Below are positions 36,625-45,421 of a stretch of DNA of 64,000 nucleotides, piece after piece. Within the stretch, counting starts at the first letter, position 1; the number at the start of each line of letters is the position of its first letter. The stretch lies in the NCBI RefSeq assembly GCF_005233845.1, contig NZ_SZQL01000006.1:218376-282375 (forward strand), written 5' to 3'. Made by a program: the position numbers and the translations under genes. Below the pieces are notes generated by a model that did no database searches, had not been told where the DNA came from, and was given only the letters and a program-made list of their open reading frames with translations. The DNA is from Ilyomonas limi. GTDB taxonomy: Bacteria > Bacteroidota > Bacteroidia > Chitinophagales > Chitinophagaceae.

Positions 36625-37743
36625 ATGCAAGTATCTATCTGGGAGAAAGAGAGTTTTTTTGCGGAGCGTGATCTTATTATTGTCGGTGCAGGCTTATGTG
36701 GGTTGTGGTGTGCGCACCATTTGATAATAAAAAATCCAACACTTAAAATCTTAATTGTTGACAGAGGCATTATTCCATCCGGTGCTTCTACGCGCAATGC
36801 TGGTTTTGCATGCTTTGGCAGTCCTACAGAATTATTGCATGATGCAGAGGTAATGGGTGCAGAACAGATGTGGCAGATAGCCGAAATGCGCTACAAAGGC
36901 ATTCAGAAAATAAAACAACATTTTAGTGCAGATGATATAGATTATGAAGACTGTGGTGGATTTGAATGTTTGCAAAATAGCAAGCATGATATTGAAGCAT
37001 TAGGTGAAAGATTATTGTGGCTAAATGCAGGCTTACAAGCTATTACCGGAGTAAAAGAAACGTTTGTATGGGCAAATGATAAAATGAAATCGTTTGGACT
37101 GTCCGGCTTTGATGCCATGATTGAAAACAAACTGGAAGGTGCCTTGCACAGCGGAAAACTGGTAATGGCATTAACTAAAAAAATTCAAAGTCTTGGTGTA
37201 GATATGCTCACCGGCATTGATGTTCATCATTATGAAGAAAGGGATTCAACAATCATTCTTACCACAAAACAAAACATATCATTTACAGCAAAAAAAATAC
37301 TAGTTTGCAGCAATGCTTTCACGGCTCAATTTTTAACTGACTTTCATGCCACACCGGCACGCGGTCAAATTGTAGTAACATCGCCTATAAAGGATTTGCC
37401 TTTACGCGGTACTTTTCACTTTGATGAAGGCTTTTATTACTTCAGAAATATTGGAAACAGATTATTACTCGGCGGTGCGCGCAACAAATGTTTTGATGCC
37501 GAAGCTACAACCAACTTTGAAACAACCACGATTATTCAGGAAGAATTAGAACACTTTATAAAGATACATTTATTGCCATCTCAGCCGTTTGATATTGAAT
37601 ATCGCTGGAGCGGCATTATGGGTTTTACAGAAGATAAACAACCGATGGTAAAACATATTTCAGATAAGGTAACGGCTATTGTTGCCTGCAATGGAATGGG
37701 CGTTGCACTCACGCCTGTTATTGCAGAACAGTTGCAATTATAG
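36625..37743 (+). CDS. FAD-dependent oxidoreductase (DAO family)
   Basis: 372-residue flavoprotein of the D-amino-acid oxidase/glycine oxidase fold. The dinucleotide motif GAGLCG is at residues 21-26, with the conserved SGASTRNAGFACFG after it and the C-terminal signature RWSGIMGFTEDKQPMVK and ACNGMGVALTPVIAEQL. The substrate amine or amino acid cannot be predicted. The second ATG at 36625 is preferred to 36607 because a -7-like box TATCTTTC lies between the two. The gene converges on and overlaps by 6 nt the TrmH-type gene. Confidence 0.88.
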   Translation: MQVSIWEKESFFAERDLIIVGAGLCGLWCAHHLIIKNPTLKILIVDRGIIPSGASTRNAGFACFGSPTELLHDAEVMGAEQMWQIAEMRYKGIQKIKQHFSADDIDYEDCGGFECLQNSKHDIEALGERLLWLNAGLQAITGVKETFVWANDKMKSFGLSGFDAMIENKLEGALHSGKLVMALTKKIQSLGVDMLTGIDVHHYEERDSTIILTTKQNISFTAKKILVCSNAFTAQFLTDFHATPARGQIVVTSPIKDLPLRGTFHFDEGFYYFRNIGNRLLLGGARNKCFDAEATTNFETTTIIQEELEHFIKIHLLPSQPFDIEYRWSGIMGFTEDKQPMVKHISDKVTAIVACNGMGVALTPVIAEQLQL

Positions 37744-38331
37744 GTTTTCGTCTATCAATCCCCATTGCTGCATGAGCGCAGTTTTTTGCTGTTCTGATAG
37801 CGTAGATTGGTTGTAATGCCCGGCATTATTCTTTTGACGAAAAGCCTCATAAATACTTACTGCGCAAGCCACAGAAATATTCAGGCTTTGAATAATACCC
37901 ACCTGTGGAATTAAAAAATTGCCGTCGGCAAGCGCACGCATCTCTTCACTTACGCCTTCGCGTTCGTTGCCAAATACCAGCGCAATACTGCCGGTAAAAT
38001 CAATACTGTACAAGCTTATTGCTTCAGAAGATAAATGCGTGGTGAGAATAGTGTTATATGTTTTTCTCAATTGGTTCACACATTCCTGTGCGTTATTAAA
38101 CTGGTGAACAGTAAGCCATTTGGCTGCACTGCTGCTGCTTTTAGCGCCCCATTTTTTTGGTCGGGGGGCTTTATTGCTGATAACATAAATATCCTGTATG
38201 CCTACTGCATCGCACGAGCGCATTACGGCCGAAACATTATGCGGGTCCATTACATTCTCCATTACTACCGTAAGGTTGGGCTGTCTTTTAGCCAATACAT
38301 TTTCCAGCCTGGTTCGTCGTTCCGGTGTCAT
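37738..38331 (-). CDS. trmH: TrmH-family RNA 2'-O-methyltransferase
   Basis: 197-residue SPOUT methyltransferase. The three SPOUT motifs are clear: motif 1 ENVMDPHNVSAVMRSCDAVG, motif 2 IALVFGNEREGVS, and motif 3 IPQVGIIQSLNISVACAVSI, followed by YEAFRQ. The C-terminal tail LSEQQKTALMQQWGL is typical of tRNA (Gm18) methyltransferase TrmH rather than of rRNA enzymes, though the tRNA target is inferred. It overlaps the convergent FAD oxidoreductase by 6 nt at the 3' end. Confidence 0.9.
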   Translation of the reverse strand: MTPERRTRLENVLAKRQPNLTVVMENVMDPHNVSAVMRSCDAVGIQDIYVISNKAPRPKKWGAKSSSSAAKWLTVHQFNNAQECVNQLRKTYNTILTTHLSSEAISLYSIDFTGSIALVFGNEREGVSEEMRALADGNFLIPQVGIIQSLNISVACAVSIYEAFRQKNNAGHYNQSTLSEQQKTALMQQWGLIDENL

Positions 38332-38517
38332 AAGTTATTGCGCTTTGAAAGCGCAAAGAAAAGCAATAGCACATGGACGACACGGCTAAATAGTGGATTA
38401 TTTTTGAATAAGGATGGTATTAAGAAGAATGCTGATGAAACTGATTCATTTGCTTAATACATCCTTTCTCATCTGTGTCATTCATGTGCTACAATTCCGC
38501 TTGGAATTATCACAGCC

Positions 38518-39051
38518 CTATTTTTGTATCGAAACCCTTGTTCCCACTGGAATTATATTGAACAACTCTATCACATCTGCGTTTTTCATACTGATGCAGC
38601 CTTGTGTCCAGTTGTCGTAGCGGTCTATAGCAAAGTCTTCATGTGGCCAGGTACCATGTATGCCCACACCGCCGCCAATTTTGGCATTGGCAGGTATAAT
38701 ACCTCTTTGCTTGCGCATATTAAACTTCTGAATGCTTTCGGCATTAGGAAAATCTAGCATCATCATGCGGCACCACTTATTGTGTATGCGCTTGCTTGTT
38801 ATCCTAAAATTACCTTCCGGTGTTTCACGATCGCCTTCCACCATTTTATCCTTTAAATCTTTATTCCCAAATACTACCGGATACGTTGCCAGCCAGCCTT
38901 TTGCATCATACACTATGAGCTCGTATGCGTGTTTTTTGATGACGATATAGTACGCATCGGATGCAGGCCCCGAACTATTGAAAAAAGAAGTATTTATAAT
39001 AAATAGTAGCAGCAGAACAACAGTAAGGTCTTTTTTCATCAGGTAAAACAT
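38518..39051 (-). CDS. L,D-transpeptidase (YkuD family)
   Basis: 177-residue exported enzyme. A signal or anchor covers residues 5-24 (KDLTVVLLLLFIINTSFF). The YkuD domain contains VGIHGTWPHEDFAIDRYDNW and the catalytic Cys motif TQGCISMKNADV. In classical enzymes the Cys is preceded by HG; here the pair is QG, as in the related ErfK-like subgroup common in Bacteroidota. It would form 3-3 peptidoglycan crosslinks or trim peptides. It is divergent from dacB, another peptidoglycan enzyme, 172 nt away. Confidence 0.88.
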   Translation of the reverse strand: MFYLMKKDLTVVLLLLFIINTSFFNSSGPASDAYYIVIKKHAYELIVYDAKGWLATYPVVFGNKDLKDKMVEGDRETPEGNFRITSKRIHNKWCRMMMLDFPNAESIQKFNMRKQRGIIPANAKIGGGVGIHGTWPHEDFAIDRYDNWTQGCISMKNADVIELFNIIPVGTRVSIQK

Positions 39052-39223
39052 TTCTACATCTTAAACGTAAAAAATGCCGTGTGGATTATTTAAAGATTGC
39101 AAAATTTTATTAAGAACAGATTTTGTAAATGACAGTTGCTGAATGGAAAATTATTGTGTTGCGATAAAGCAGTAAATGATGCAAAAAGTTTACACTTTGC
39201 CTTATCTCTTCTATTTTCGGGGC

Positions 39224-40636
39224 ATGTTTAAGCCACCTCTTTTTATATTCTTTTTTCTTTTCTTATGTAATGCTTTACAAGCGCAAACAGTAGCGCAGCA
39301 ATTAGCCAATAAAATAAAACTAATGCAAAACTCGCCGCAACTGGAGCATGGCATTGTAAGCCTTTGCGTGGCGGATGCTGCCACCGGCGACATACTGTAC
39401 AGTACCAATGAGCAAATGGGATTGATGCCAGCCAGTAATATGAAAGTATTTACTTCTGTTGCTGCACTCGACCTGCTGGGCGCAGATTATCGTTTTAAAA
39501 CAGAGATTGGCTATAGCGGCAACATACAAGACAGTACTTTATACGGCAATTTATTTATTGTAGGCCACGGCGATCCCACTACCGGAAGCTGGCGTTACAG
39601 CCAAACTAAGCCTGATAGCATTATGAGCCAGATAGGTAACATACTGCGCAATGCCGGCATCAGCAATATAATGGGCGACATCATATTGGATGGCTCGAAA
39701 TTCAGTTTTAACCCTGTACCTGGCGGTTGGTCGTGGGACGATCTGGGCAGCTACTATGGTGCGGGCAACTGGGGACTTAACTGGCACGAAAACCAGTACG
39801 ACCTGGTGCTGAAGCCTACAAGGACAGGCGATACCGTAGGCATTAAAAGCATGGCTCCTGAAGTGCCTTATGCCAGCTTTGTAAATGAACTAAAAACGGC
39901 TGCAGCAGGTACGGGAGACAACAGCTATCCATACCTGCCACCATATGGTGATATTGCAGTAATAGAAGGCACTGTGCCTGCGGGCGGACTGTTTACTGTT
40001 TCCGGCTCATTGCCTGAGCCTTTTACGCCTATAGCCGCTGCCTTAAAGCAATTTTTTATTGATCATAACATAGTGCATACGGGCACAATACAAAGCTCTA
40101 TGGATTATACGCTGTCGCAAAAAAGTTTGCCGCATTACAACGCACTCATTGGTACATTATATTCGCCTACGTTGGACAGCATTATTTATTGGTTTATGAA
40201 GAAGAGCATCAATATGTATGGCGAAGATTTGATAAAAACCATGGCAATGGAAAAATACGGCGTTGGCACTACCGATAGCGGCGTGGCTATTTTAAGAACT
40301 TACTGGCAAGAGCGGGGCATTGAAAAAAGTGCTTTTCGCATAACAGACGGCAGTGGTTTATCGGCTCAGAATCATGTAACTACACACGGATTGGTGCAGG
40401 CTTTATTGTATGCAAAAACACGCCCCTGGTATGCTGCATTTTACAATTCGTTGCCTATATACAATGGTATGCACATGAAAAGTGGTACTATCGGCGGTGT
40501 GAAATCGTTCTCCGGCTATCACACTTCTGCCAGGGGAAAACAGTATGTTTTTTCTATAATTGTAAACAATTATGATGGTTCTACTGATGCTATTGTAAAC
40601 AAGATGTACAGTGTATTGAATGAGTTGAAGAAATAA
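39224..40636 (+). CDS. dacB: D-alanyl-D-alanine carboxypeptidase/endopeptidase (S13, PBP4 type)
   Basis: 470-residue periplasmic penicillin-binding protein. Signal peptide at residues 1-20 from ATG 39224; an in-frame ATG at 39176 would add 16 residues with aromatic character. Active-site Ser71 and Lys74 lie in MPASNMKVF, the second motif SIN in KKSINMYGED, and the third KSGT in HMKSGTIGGVKSF. It removes terminal D-Ala or cleaves cross-bridges during wall remodelling. It is divergent from the L,D-transpeptidase, suggesting shared control of wall maintenance. Confidence 0.93.
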   Translation: MFKPPLFIFFFLFLCNALQAQTVAQQLANKIKLMQNSPQLEHGIVSLCVADAATGDILYSTNEQMGLMPASNMKVFTSVAALDLLGADYRFKTEIGYSGNIQDSTLYGNLFIVGHGDPTTGSWRYSQTKPDSIMSQIGNILRNAGISNIMGDIILDGSKFSFNPVPGGWSWDDLGSYYGAGNWGLNWHENQYDLVLKPTRTGDTVGIKSMAPEVPYASFVNELKTAAAGTGDNSYPYLPPYGDIAVIEGTVPAGGLFTVSGSLPEPFTPIAAALKQFFIDHNIVHTGTIQSSMDYTLSQKSLPHYNALIGTLYSPTLDSIIYWFMKKSINMYGEDLIKTMAMEKYGVGTTDSGVAILRTYWQERGIEKSAFRITDGSGLSAQNHVTTHGLVQALLYAKTRPWYAAFYNSLPIYNGMHMKSGTIGGVKSFSGYHTSARGKQYVFSIIVNNYDGSTDAIVNKMYSVLNELKK

Positions 40637-40755
40637 ATGGCTATTGCTATACCAGCAGGTTTACTATTGATGAGCAGGTAAAGGAAAATACAATTTACAT
40701 CAATGAAACTTTGTAATTGCAATGGCGCCATGTTATGCCGCATAGCAGCTACTTC

Positions 40756-41469
40756 TCAGATCAATCTTGTTTCATTGATGGACTTTACCCAGCAGCAATG
40801 ATTACAAACCGGGCAATGTTCTTTTTTCGTGGGTTCCAGCATCATAGTATGGCCACAATAGGTACAGGAGTAATGATCGGTCGCGGTAATGTCTTCAACA
40901 GCATCGTTCAATAACTGGGGCAGAATAGGCAAACCATATTTTACTTCTTTGTCCTGAAAGTAATAGACACTTAATTGCCCTGTTGGTTCAAGTATAACCT
41001 GTTTTAATTGCCCAAGATGTGATACGCTGTTAACACGTAACTGAGCAAATAGTTCGGGTTTGGTGATGGTTTCATTTTCAATTGTTTTTAAAACCAGTTT
41101 GCCTTCGTGTACAATATCTTTTGGCACGCCTTCTACCCATTCATCTATCCAATCGTTTTTACCAACCACAAATTTCAATACGTGGTAGAGACCTATTACT
41201 ATTGCAAAAACAAGGATGCAGGATAATATACCTACGTCTTTATAAAACATGGGATCGCCTGCAGCAGAACCTAAGCCAACCACCACCCCTAGTTCAAACA
41301 CCGATAGTTGGCTGATACCCCTTTTTCCAAGCATCCGCAAGCCTATCAAAATCACCAGGAACATGGCAAATGTTCGCATGGCTATCATTAATAAAAACTG
41401 CCAGTCACTTTCTCCTAACAACAAATTTTTCCAATCAAATTTGAGCATAATATTTTCTATCGCTATCAT
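40756..41469 (-). CDS. DUF421 (YetF-like) membrane protein with C-terminal zinc ribbon
   Basis: 237-residue protein. Three membrane segments lie in residues 25-110 (AMFLVILIGLRMLGKRG, GVVVGLGSAAGDPMFYK, ILSCILVFAIVIGLYHVL). The conserved DUF421/YetF cytosolic domain follows (VPKDIVHEGKLVLKTIENET, VSHLGQLKQVILEPTGQLSV). The C-terminus adds a Cys-rich tail with CTYCGH and CPVCNHCCW, which fits a zinc ribbon and is not part of most YetF proteins. YetF-type proteins are linked to spore and envelope resistance in Bacillus, but the biochemical role is unknown. Confidence 0.88.
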   Translation of the reverse strand: MIAIENIMLKFDWKNLLLGESDWQFLLMIAMRTFAMFLVILIGLRMLGKRGISQLSVFELGVVVGLGSAAGDPMFYKDVGILSCILVFAIVIGLYHVLKFVVGKNDWIDEWVEGVPKDIVHEGKLVLKTIENETITKPELFAQLRVNSVSHLGQLKQVILEPTGQLSVYYFQDKEVKYGLPILPQLLNDAVEDITATDHYSCTYCGHTMMLEPTKKEHCPVCNHCCWVKSINETRLI

Positions 41470-42193
41470 AGGTTTTATTTTTCATTTACATTCATACTGA
41501 TGTTGTTATCACTCTCCATTAAAGCTTTTGCCATTGCTCCCAATTATTCAAAGTTTTCTTTATCCTTGCCGTTCGTTCTTTATGCATATTTATCTGTTTG
41601 TTATCATAGGCACCATTAGCAGTCTCATTATCCATTGAAAAGCGGACCATGAAAATCCGGCCAATCGAGGATAAATCCCCATCCTGTAACTAATGCAATC
41701 AGCAGCATACCATTTTTATCTGCATTGTCACCACCAGCCGTTGCATTTTGCGAAGATTACCTGTAATACCCATCACAAATACACTGGTGAATACAGCAGA
41801 AAACTTTGCCAGCTTTATCTGCAGCGTCTTCCATTTTTGAAAATTATTAATTCAAAAATCAAACCTGTCTTCACTTGTTTGCCGCTGTGTATGGCACCGG
41901 AACTTTTATTGGTGCAGAATATTCATTACTGCTGTGGTGCCCGCCTGGACGATATAGGAAAATTAGCAGCTATTGCAGCAGCAAGCACCGTACTGAATTA
42001 CTTTTTGGAACGTGACCTGAAAAGCTGGCAAAATGAAAAAGATGCGGAGACGGACTTAAATGAAGAAGTAGTACAAGACAGCAAACTACCTGGCTGATAG
42101 TGAGAACGGCAATCAAACAAAAACGTACATACTTATTATCACTTTTCTTGCTGTTGGAGTGATAATTGCAATATCATTTGCAGCAACAACTGC
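41470..42193. other. Patchy region with gene remnants
   Basis: No intact gene is convincing. The minus strand holds a broken frame (see the next entry). On the plus strand a frame ending at 42097 reads LAAIAAASTVLNYFLERDLK, then acidic tail EVVQDSKLPG; another, ending near 42256, reads TYILIITFLAVGVIIAISFA. They may be parts of one frameshifted membrane protein. No promoter is placed. Confidence 0.4.
41628..41834 (-). pseudogene. Possible frameshifted membrane protein remnant
   Basis: Three consecutive minus-strand frames give plausible protein text: MEDAADKAGKV from an ATG at 41834, then FSAVFTSVFVMGITGNLRKM, then ADKNGMLLIALVTGWGFIL and LDWPDFHGPLFNG before a stop at 41628. The family is not recognised. 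Joining them needs two frameshifts in about 200 nt. Confidence 0.3.
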
Positions 42194-42433
42194 ATGGAAA
42201 AGAACGATTATACTTACCTTATCTTGCAGTGCTTACTTGTTCTCTTTTGCGGCGTAGTAGGCCTGGTTGGCGTATGTATTGAAACTACGCTGCCGCGCGA
42301 AGTAGCCATTCTCTTTGCAATTGTGTTTTTGTTGTGTTTTATGGTCGCTTTATTTTTTCTTATCCTCATCAGATACAAAAGAAAGCAGGAGGCTGAAGAC
42401 CGCCTTATTGATGCTATAGGAGAGGCTGAATAA
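42194..42433 (+). CDS. Small two-span membrane protein, unknown
   Basis: 79 residues. Hydrophobic segments lie at about 8-28 (ILQCLLVLFCGVVGLVGVCI) and 38-60 (ILFAIVFLLCFMVALFFLIL), followed by a charged tail RYKRKQEAEDRLIDAIGEAE. No family is recognised. The ATG at 42194 has an A-rich upstream stretch but no clear promoter. Composition and the basic inner tail support a real protein. Confidence 0.55.
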   Translation: MEKNDYTYLILQCLLVLFCGVVGLVGVCIETTLPREVAILFAIVFLLCFMVALFFLILIRYKRKQEAEDRLIDAIGEAE

Positions 42434-42670
42434 GTTTTAGGGAATAAATACCTGCCTCATATTCCTGCCTTGCAGTGTGCATTTATACAGTACAATAACA
42501 GCTAAAAATTGTACAATTTCAACCACGCGTTTCTGACCGCCTCACATTCCAGAATCAGCATAGTACGAGACCTCCTTCAAAGACAATTTAAAAATTAAAG
42601 GTCTTTTTCGTTGATGTTATTGTTGCAAAGCATCCTTTGCTAATAAAATTAAATTTGTTAACCTGAGCAG

Positions 42671-42760
42671 ATGAGCAAACAAGATATAGGTTTAGCTGCA
42701 TACAAGAGCGGCTTTGTTACGGCAAAGTTGAAGAATATGGCATTAGCTAATTATCTTTAA
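42671..42760 (+). CDS. Very short open reading frame, 29 codons
   Basis: Reads MSKQDIGLAAYKSG and ends NMALANYL. It is preceded by TAAATTTG (42650-42657), an exact -7 box, 13 nt before the ATG. It could be a small protein or the start of a lost gene. The flanking 42434-42850 region has nothing else except a weak hairpin with a T-run near 42569-42606. Confidence 0.3.
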   Translation: MSKQDIGLAAYKSGFVTAKLKNMALANYL

Positions 42761-42850
42761 TGAACAACAGTAGCGGAGTAAAGCAACAGAATATATTTCT
42801 GCTATCACAAAACCCTTTTCAATTGGTTATCACGAGTATTATTTAGTGTT

Positions 42851-43231
42851 ATGGAAATAAGAAACCTGCTCATATTACTTATTGTATGTTGTTTAGCATG
42901 CAACAACACACAGGAGGAAAAACCCGGAAAACTAACATCGGAGACAAACAGCGATGTGCCATTTAGCAAAACAAAGTGGGCGACAAAGGATGGCGAAGAC
43001 TATCCTTATAGAGATAAAATGCTTAAAGACTTAATGGCCAATTATTCACTTCATGGATTAAAGAAAGATACGCTTGAAAAGCTGCTCGGACCGCCGGACA
43101 GAACCAATAATGGCTATCTTTACTACAATATAGCTCAGAAACGTTTAGGCTTTCTCCCTCTTCATATCAAAACATTAGTATTTAAATTAACTAAAGATAG
43201 CATAGTAGAATGGAGAAAGATTCATGAATAA
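42851..43231 (+). CDS. Small lipoprotein, BamE/SmpA-like
   Basis: 126-residue lipoprotein with lipobox LACN at residues 15-18 after the hydrophobic signal LLILLIVCCLAC. The C-terminal half (LKKDTLEKLLGPPDRTNNGY, LYYNIAQ, FKLTKDSIVEWRKIHE) has the GxPD turn and strands reminiscent of the BamE/SmpA fold, but it lacks close identity. Assembly of the outer membrane is therefore only a suggestion. Confidence 0.68.
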   Translation: MEIRNLLILLIVCCLACNNTQEEKPGKLTSETNSDVPFSKTKWATKDGEDYPYRDKMLKDLMANYSLHGLKKDTLEKLLGPPDRTNNGYLYYNIAQKRLGFLPLHIKTLVFKLTKDSIVEWRKIHE

Positions 43232-43444
43232 AAGTATTAAAAGCATACAACAACAGAACAGCCGCCAAGCCCCACTTTTAAGCGCTAATAACTTTATAGG
43301 ATAATTTTGAACATTGCTACTTTAAAGTGCTTTAGTATAATGATTTACGCCGGATAAACGCTACGGTATAGGGCTAAAATACAAGGTGTTGTTGTTTTAA
43401 AGTGAAAATTGCTACCCTCTTATACGCCCGCTCAAAAAAGTAAA

Positions 43445-43774
43445 TTACCTGTTTTCTCTTTTTCCAGAGAGATCAAATGAATGATATGTCTTTCTGAGGC
43501 TTGGTTGTATTACATTATTTTTTACCGGTGAAAGTGCCATTGGCAAGTCATTCTGGTTTAGGTCTTTATCTAACTGCCTTTCTAAATCCTGCCTGGTACA
43601 CCTTCTACCATGTTCGCTTTCCAGTTCCCAGCGGGTATTCGTTGCATTAGGATAGCGTGCATGATAATTCTGCTTTACCGGTCTTGGCACTTCTGAGACA
43701 GGAATATGCTGACCATCCCCGCTTTTTACTGGATAGACACTGTGGTTTTCTTTAGGAGTAGCAAAGGACGCTTG
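43445..43774 (-). pseudogene. PepSY-like (DUF2874) protein remnant
   Basis: The open stretch reads VPRPVKQNYHARYPNATNTR and WELESEHGRR, matching the opening of the Bacteroidota PepSY-like family (VPxxVKxxFxxxYPxA...WE). The expected next strand appears in another frame (KVYQAGFRKA), indicating a frameshift near 43600. There is no signal peptide start: a stop lies at 43775-43777 before the conserved segment. An ATG at 43690 would give an 81-residue protein that ends in unrelated text. Confidence 0.45.
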
Positions 43775-43882
43775 TTAAATAATGGTTCTGTGAAAAAATA
43801 TCTTCCATTTACTTTGCGTTTCAAAGTACTTTTTATACTTTCAAGTTCTCAAATAATTTTCAATACCTTAAATCATTATTAA

Positions 43883-44185
43883 ATGGAAACGAAGACATTT
43901 GGTGTTGTTACCTCTATATCAATGGTATTAACCCTTACGGTAGCTGTACTCAGCATTATTGGTGTTGCAATCACTGGTCTTTATCCGGGCGTTATTGTGT
44001 TATTGTTAGTGGCGCTGATTCCCCTTGCTTCTAAGTTTTACGCTAAAAAAATTATTGGCCGATCCAATGGCTTTCAAAGAAATTATTACACAACGCTCAC
44101 AATTATTAATTTGCTGTCAATGCTGGTCGTGCTATGGATGACATATGTAATCATGCATGACCGTGTTCTTCATGACTGTTATTGA
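43883..44185 (+). CDS. Small membrane protein with three predicted spans, unknown
   Basis: 100 residues with hydrophobic segments near 9-30 (TSISMVLTLTVAVLSIIGVA), 33-48 (YPGVIVLLLVALIPLA) and 71-90 (TLTIINLLSMLVVLWMTYVI). No family is recognised. The charged loop SKFYAKKIIGRSNGFQRNY separates the second and third spans. It is 74 nt upstream of the DUF4256 gene on the same strand and may be cotranscribed. Confidence 0.62.
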   Translation: METKTFGVVTSISMVLTLTVAVLSIIGVAITGLYPGVIVLLLVALIPLASKFYAKKIIGRSNGFQRNYYTTLTIINLLSMLVVLWMTYVIMHDRVLHDCY

Positions 44186-44259
44186 CTGCGCTAAGCCGGT
44201 GGACGCTTCCGGTAAGGCTAAACAATCGGATAAACCAACACTTGCAAATAAAAAATATT

Positions 44260-44829
44260 ATGACAAAGGAAAACAGAAAGGAGTTATTACCAGAACAGCG
44301 AGAAGAACTACTCAGTGTATTAAAAACACGTTTTGAGAAAAATGGTAACCGCCATAAAGGTCTTGAATGGGCAAACGTACACGCAAAGCTGGAAGCCAAT
44401 AAGGAAAAGCTGTGGTCGCTCGCTGAAATGGAAAGAACCGGCGGTGAACCGGATGTTGTTGGTTATGATAACAATACAAACGAATACGTTTTTTATGATT
44501 GCTCCGCCGAAAGCCCTAAAGGTCGCAGAAGTGTTTGTTACGACCATGAGGCGCTGGAGGCAAGGAAAACACATAAACCGGAAAATAGTGCGATTGAGAT
44601 GGCAGCGGACATGGGCATCGGGCTTCTAACTGAAGCGCAATACCGGGAGCTGCAGCAGCTTGGAAATTTCGATACAAAAACGTCGAGCTGGATAAAAACA
44701 CCTGCTGAAATCAGAAAGCTTGGTGGAGCGCTCTTTTGTGACCGTCGCTATGATACTGTCTTTGTATATCATAATGGTGCAGACGCATATTACGGTGTCA
44801 GAGGATTTCGTGGCTCGCTAAGGGTCTGA
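44260..44829 (+). CDS. DUF4256 domain-containing protein
   Basis: 189-residue cytoplasmic protein that matches DUF4256 over its length: ELLSVLKTRFEKNGNRHKGL, MERTGGEPDVVGYDNNTNEY, FYDCSAESPKGRRSVCYDHE, and the close GALFCDRRYDTVFVYHNGAD followed by YYGVRGFRGSL. Function of the family is unknown. The start at ATG 44260 leaves a normal A-rich upstream region; an upstream in-frame ATG at 44182 would add 26 unconserved residues and overlap the preceding gene. Confidence 0.87.
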   Translation: MTKENRKELLPEQREELLSVLKTRFEKNGNRHKGLEWANVHAKLEANKEKLWSLAEMERTGGEPDVVGYDNNTNEYVFYDCSAESPKGRRSVCYDHEALEARKTHKPENSAIEMAADMGIGLLTEAQYRELQQLGNFDTKTSSWIKTPAEIRKLGGALFCDRRYDTVFVYHNGADAYYGVRGFRGSLRV

Positions 44830-45421
44830 ATTTTACATAGAAAGTGATTAGGAGTTGCTTGTTACACGTTTCAGACCTGCCTTGCAAGCATGCACAAAAG
44901 TAGCGTCGTTTTAATATCTTATGTTTAAAATATGGTGTGCTTTTGTTTTTCAAAGGCACCACAACAGTCGTAAAAGTGCTATTTAAATAAAGGTATTCAA
45001 GATCTTAAAGGTGAGGTTTAAAACAGGAAATACTAAATAGGGAAACGAAATTATTACCACCCTTGTTATGCCTGAAAAATATAGTGTAAAAGTGGCTTTG
45101 CTATCAGCAACAAAATAAACAAGCGCGGTTTCAGGGAGTTTCACAATGGCATGTGGAGTGGCGACATCAGTCTGGCATATACTGATACAAAGCGGGAATA
45201 CGCCATGCTTCATTTGGAACAGTTTCAGCTTAAAGCGCAAACTAAACGTTTCGAAGATGCCTTGCGCATAATTGCCAATCACAATTAATATAGATAACTA
45301 ACAACAAGCTGCCAGCACAAGTACTGCTGCAAATAGAACCCATTTATATTTGGAAGAACAAGGTCCGTGTGTTCACGAGCCTTGTTGAAATAACTTTTCA
45401 GTTTATAATGCGATAATCACC
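44830..45421. other. Gene-poor region with one short frame
   Basis: The only convincing text is 45151-45288, plus strand: MWSGDISLAYTDTKREYAML followed by HLEQFQLKAQTKRFEDALR and NHN before a stop. It resembles the C-terminal helix of a larger protein; upstream frames are broken, so it is probably the remnant of a gene of unknown family. No promoter or terminator is evident. Confidence 0.35.
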
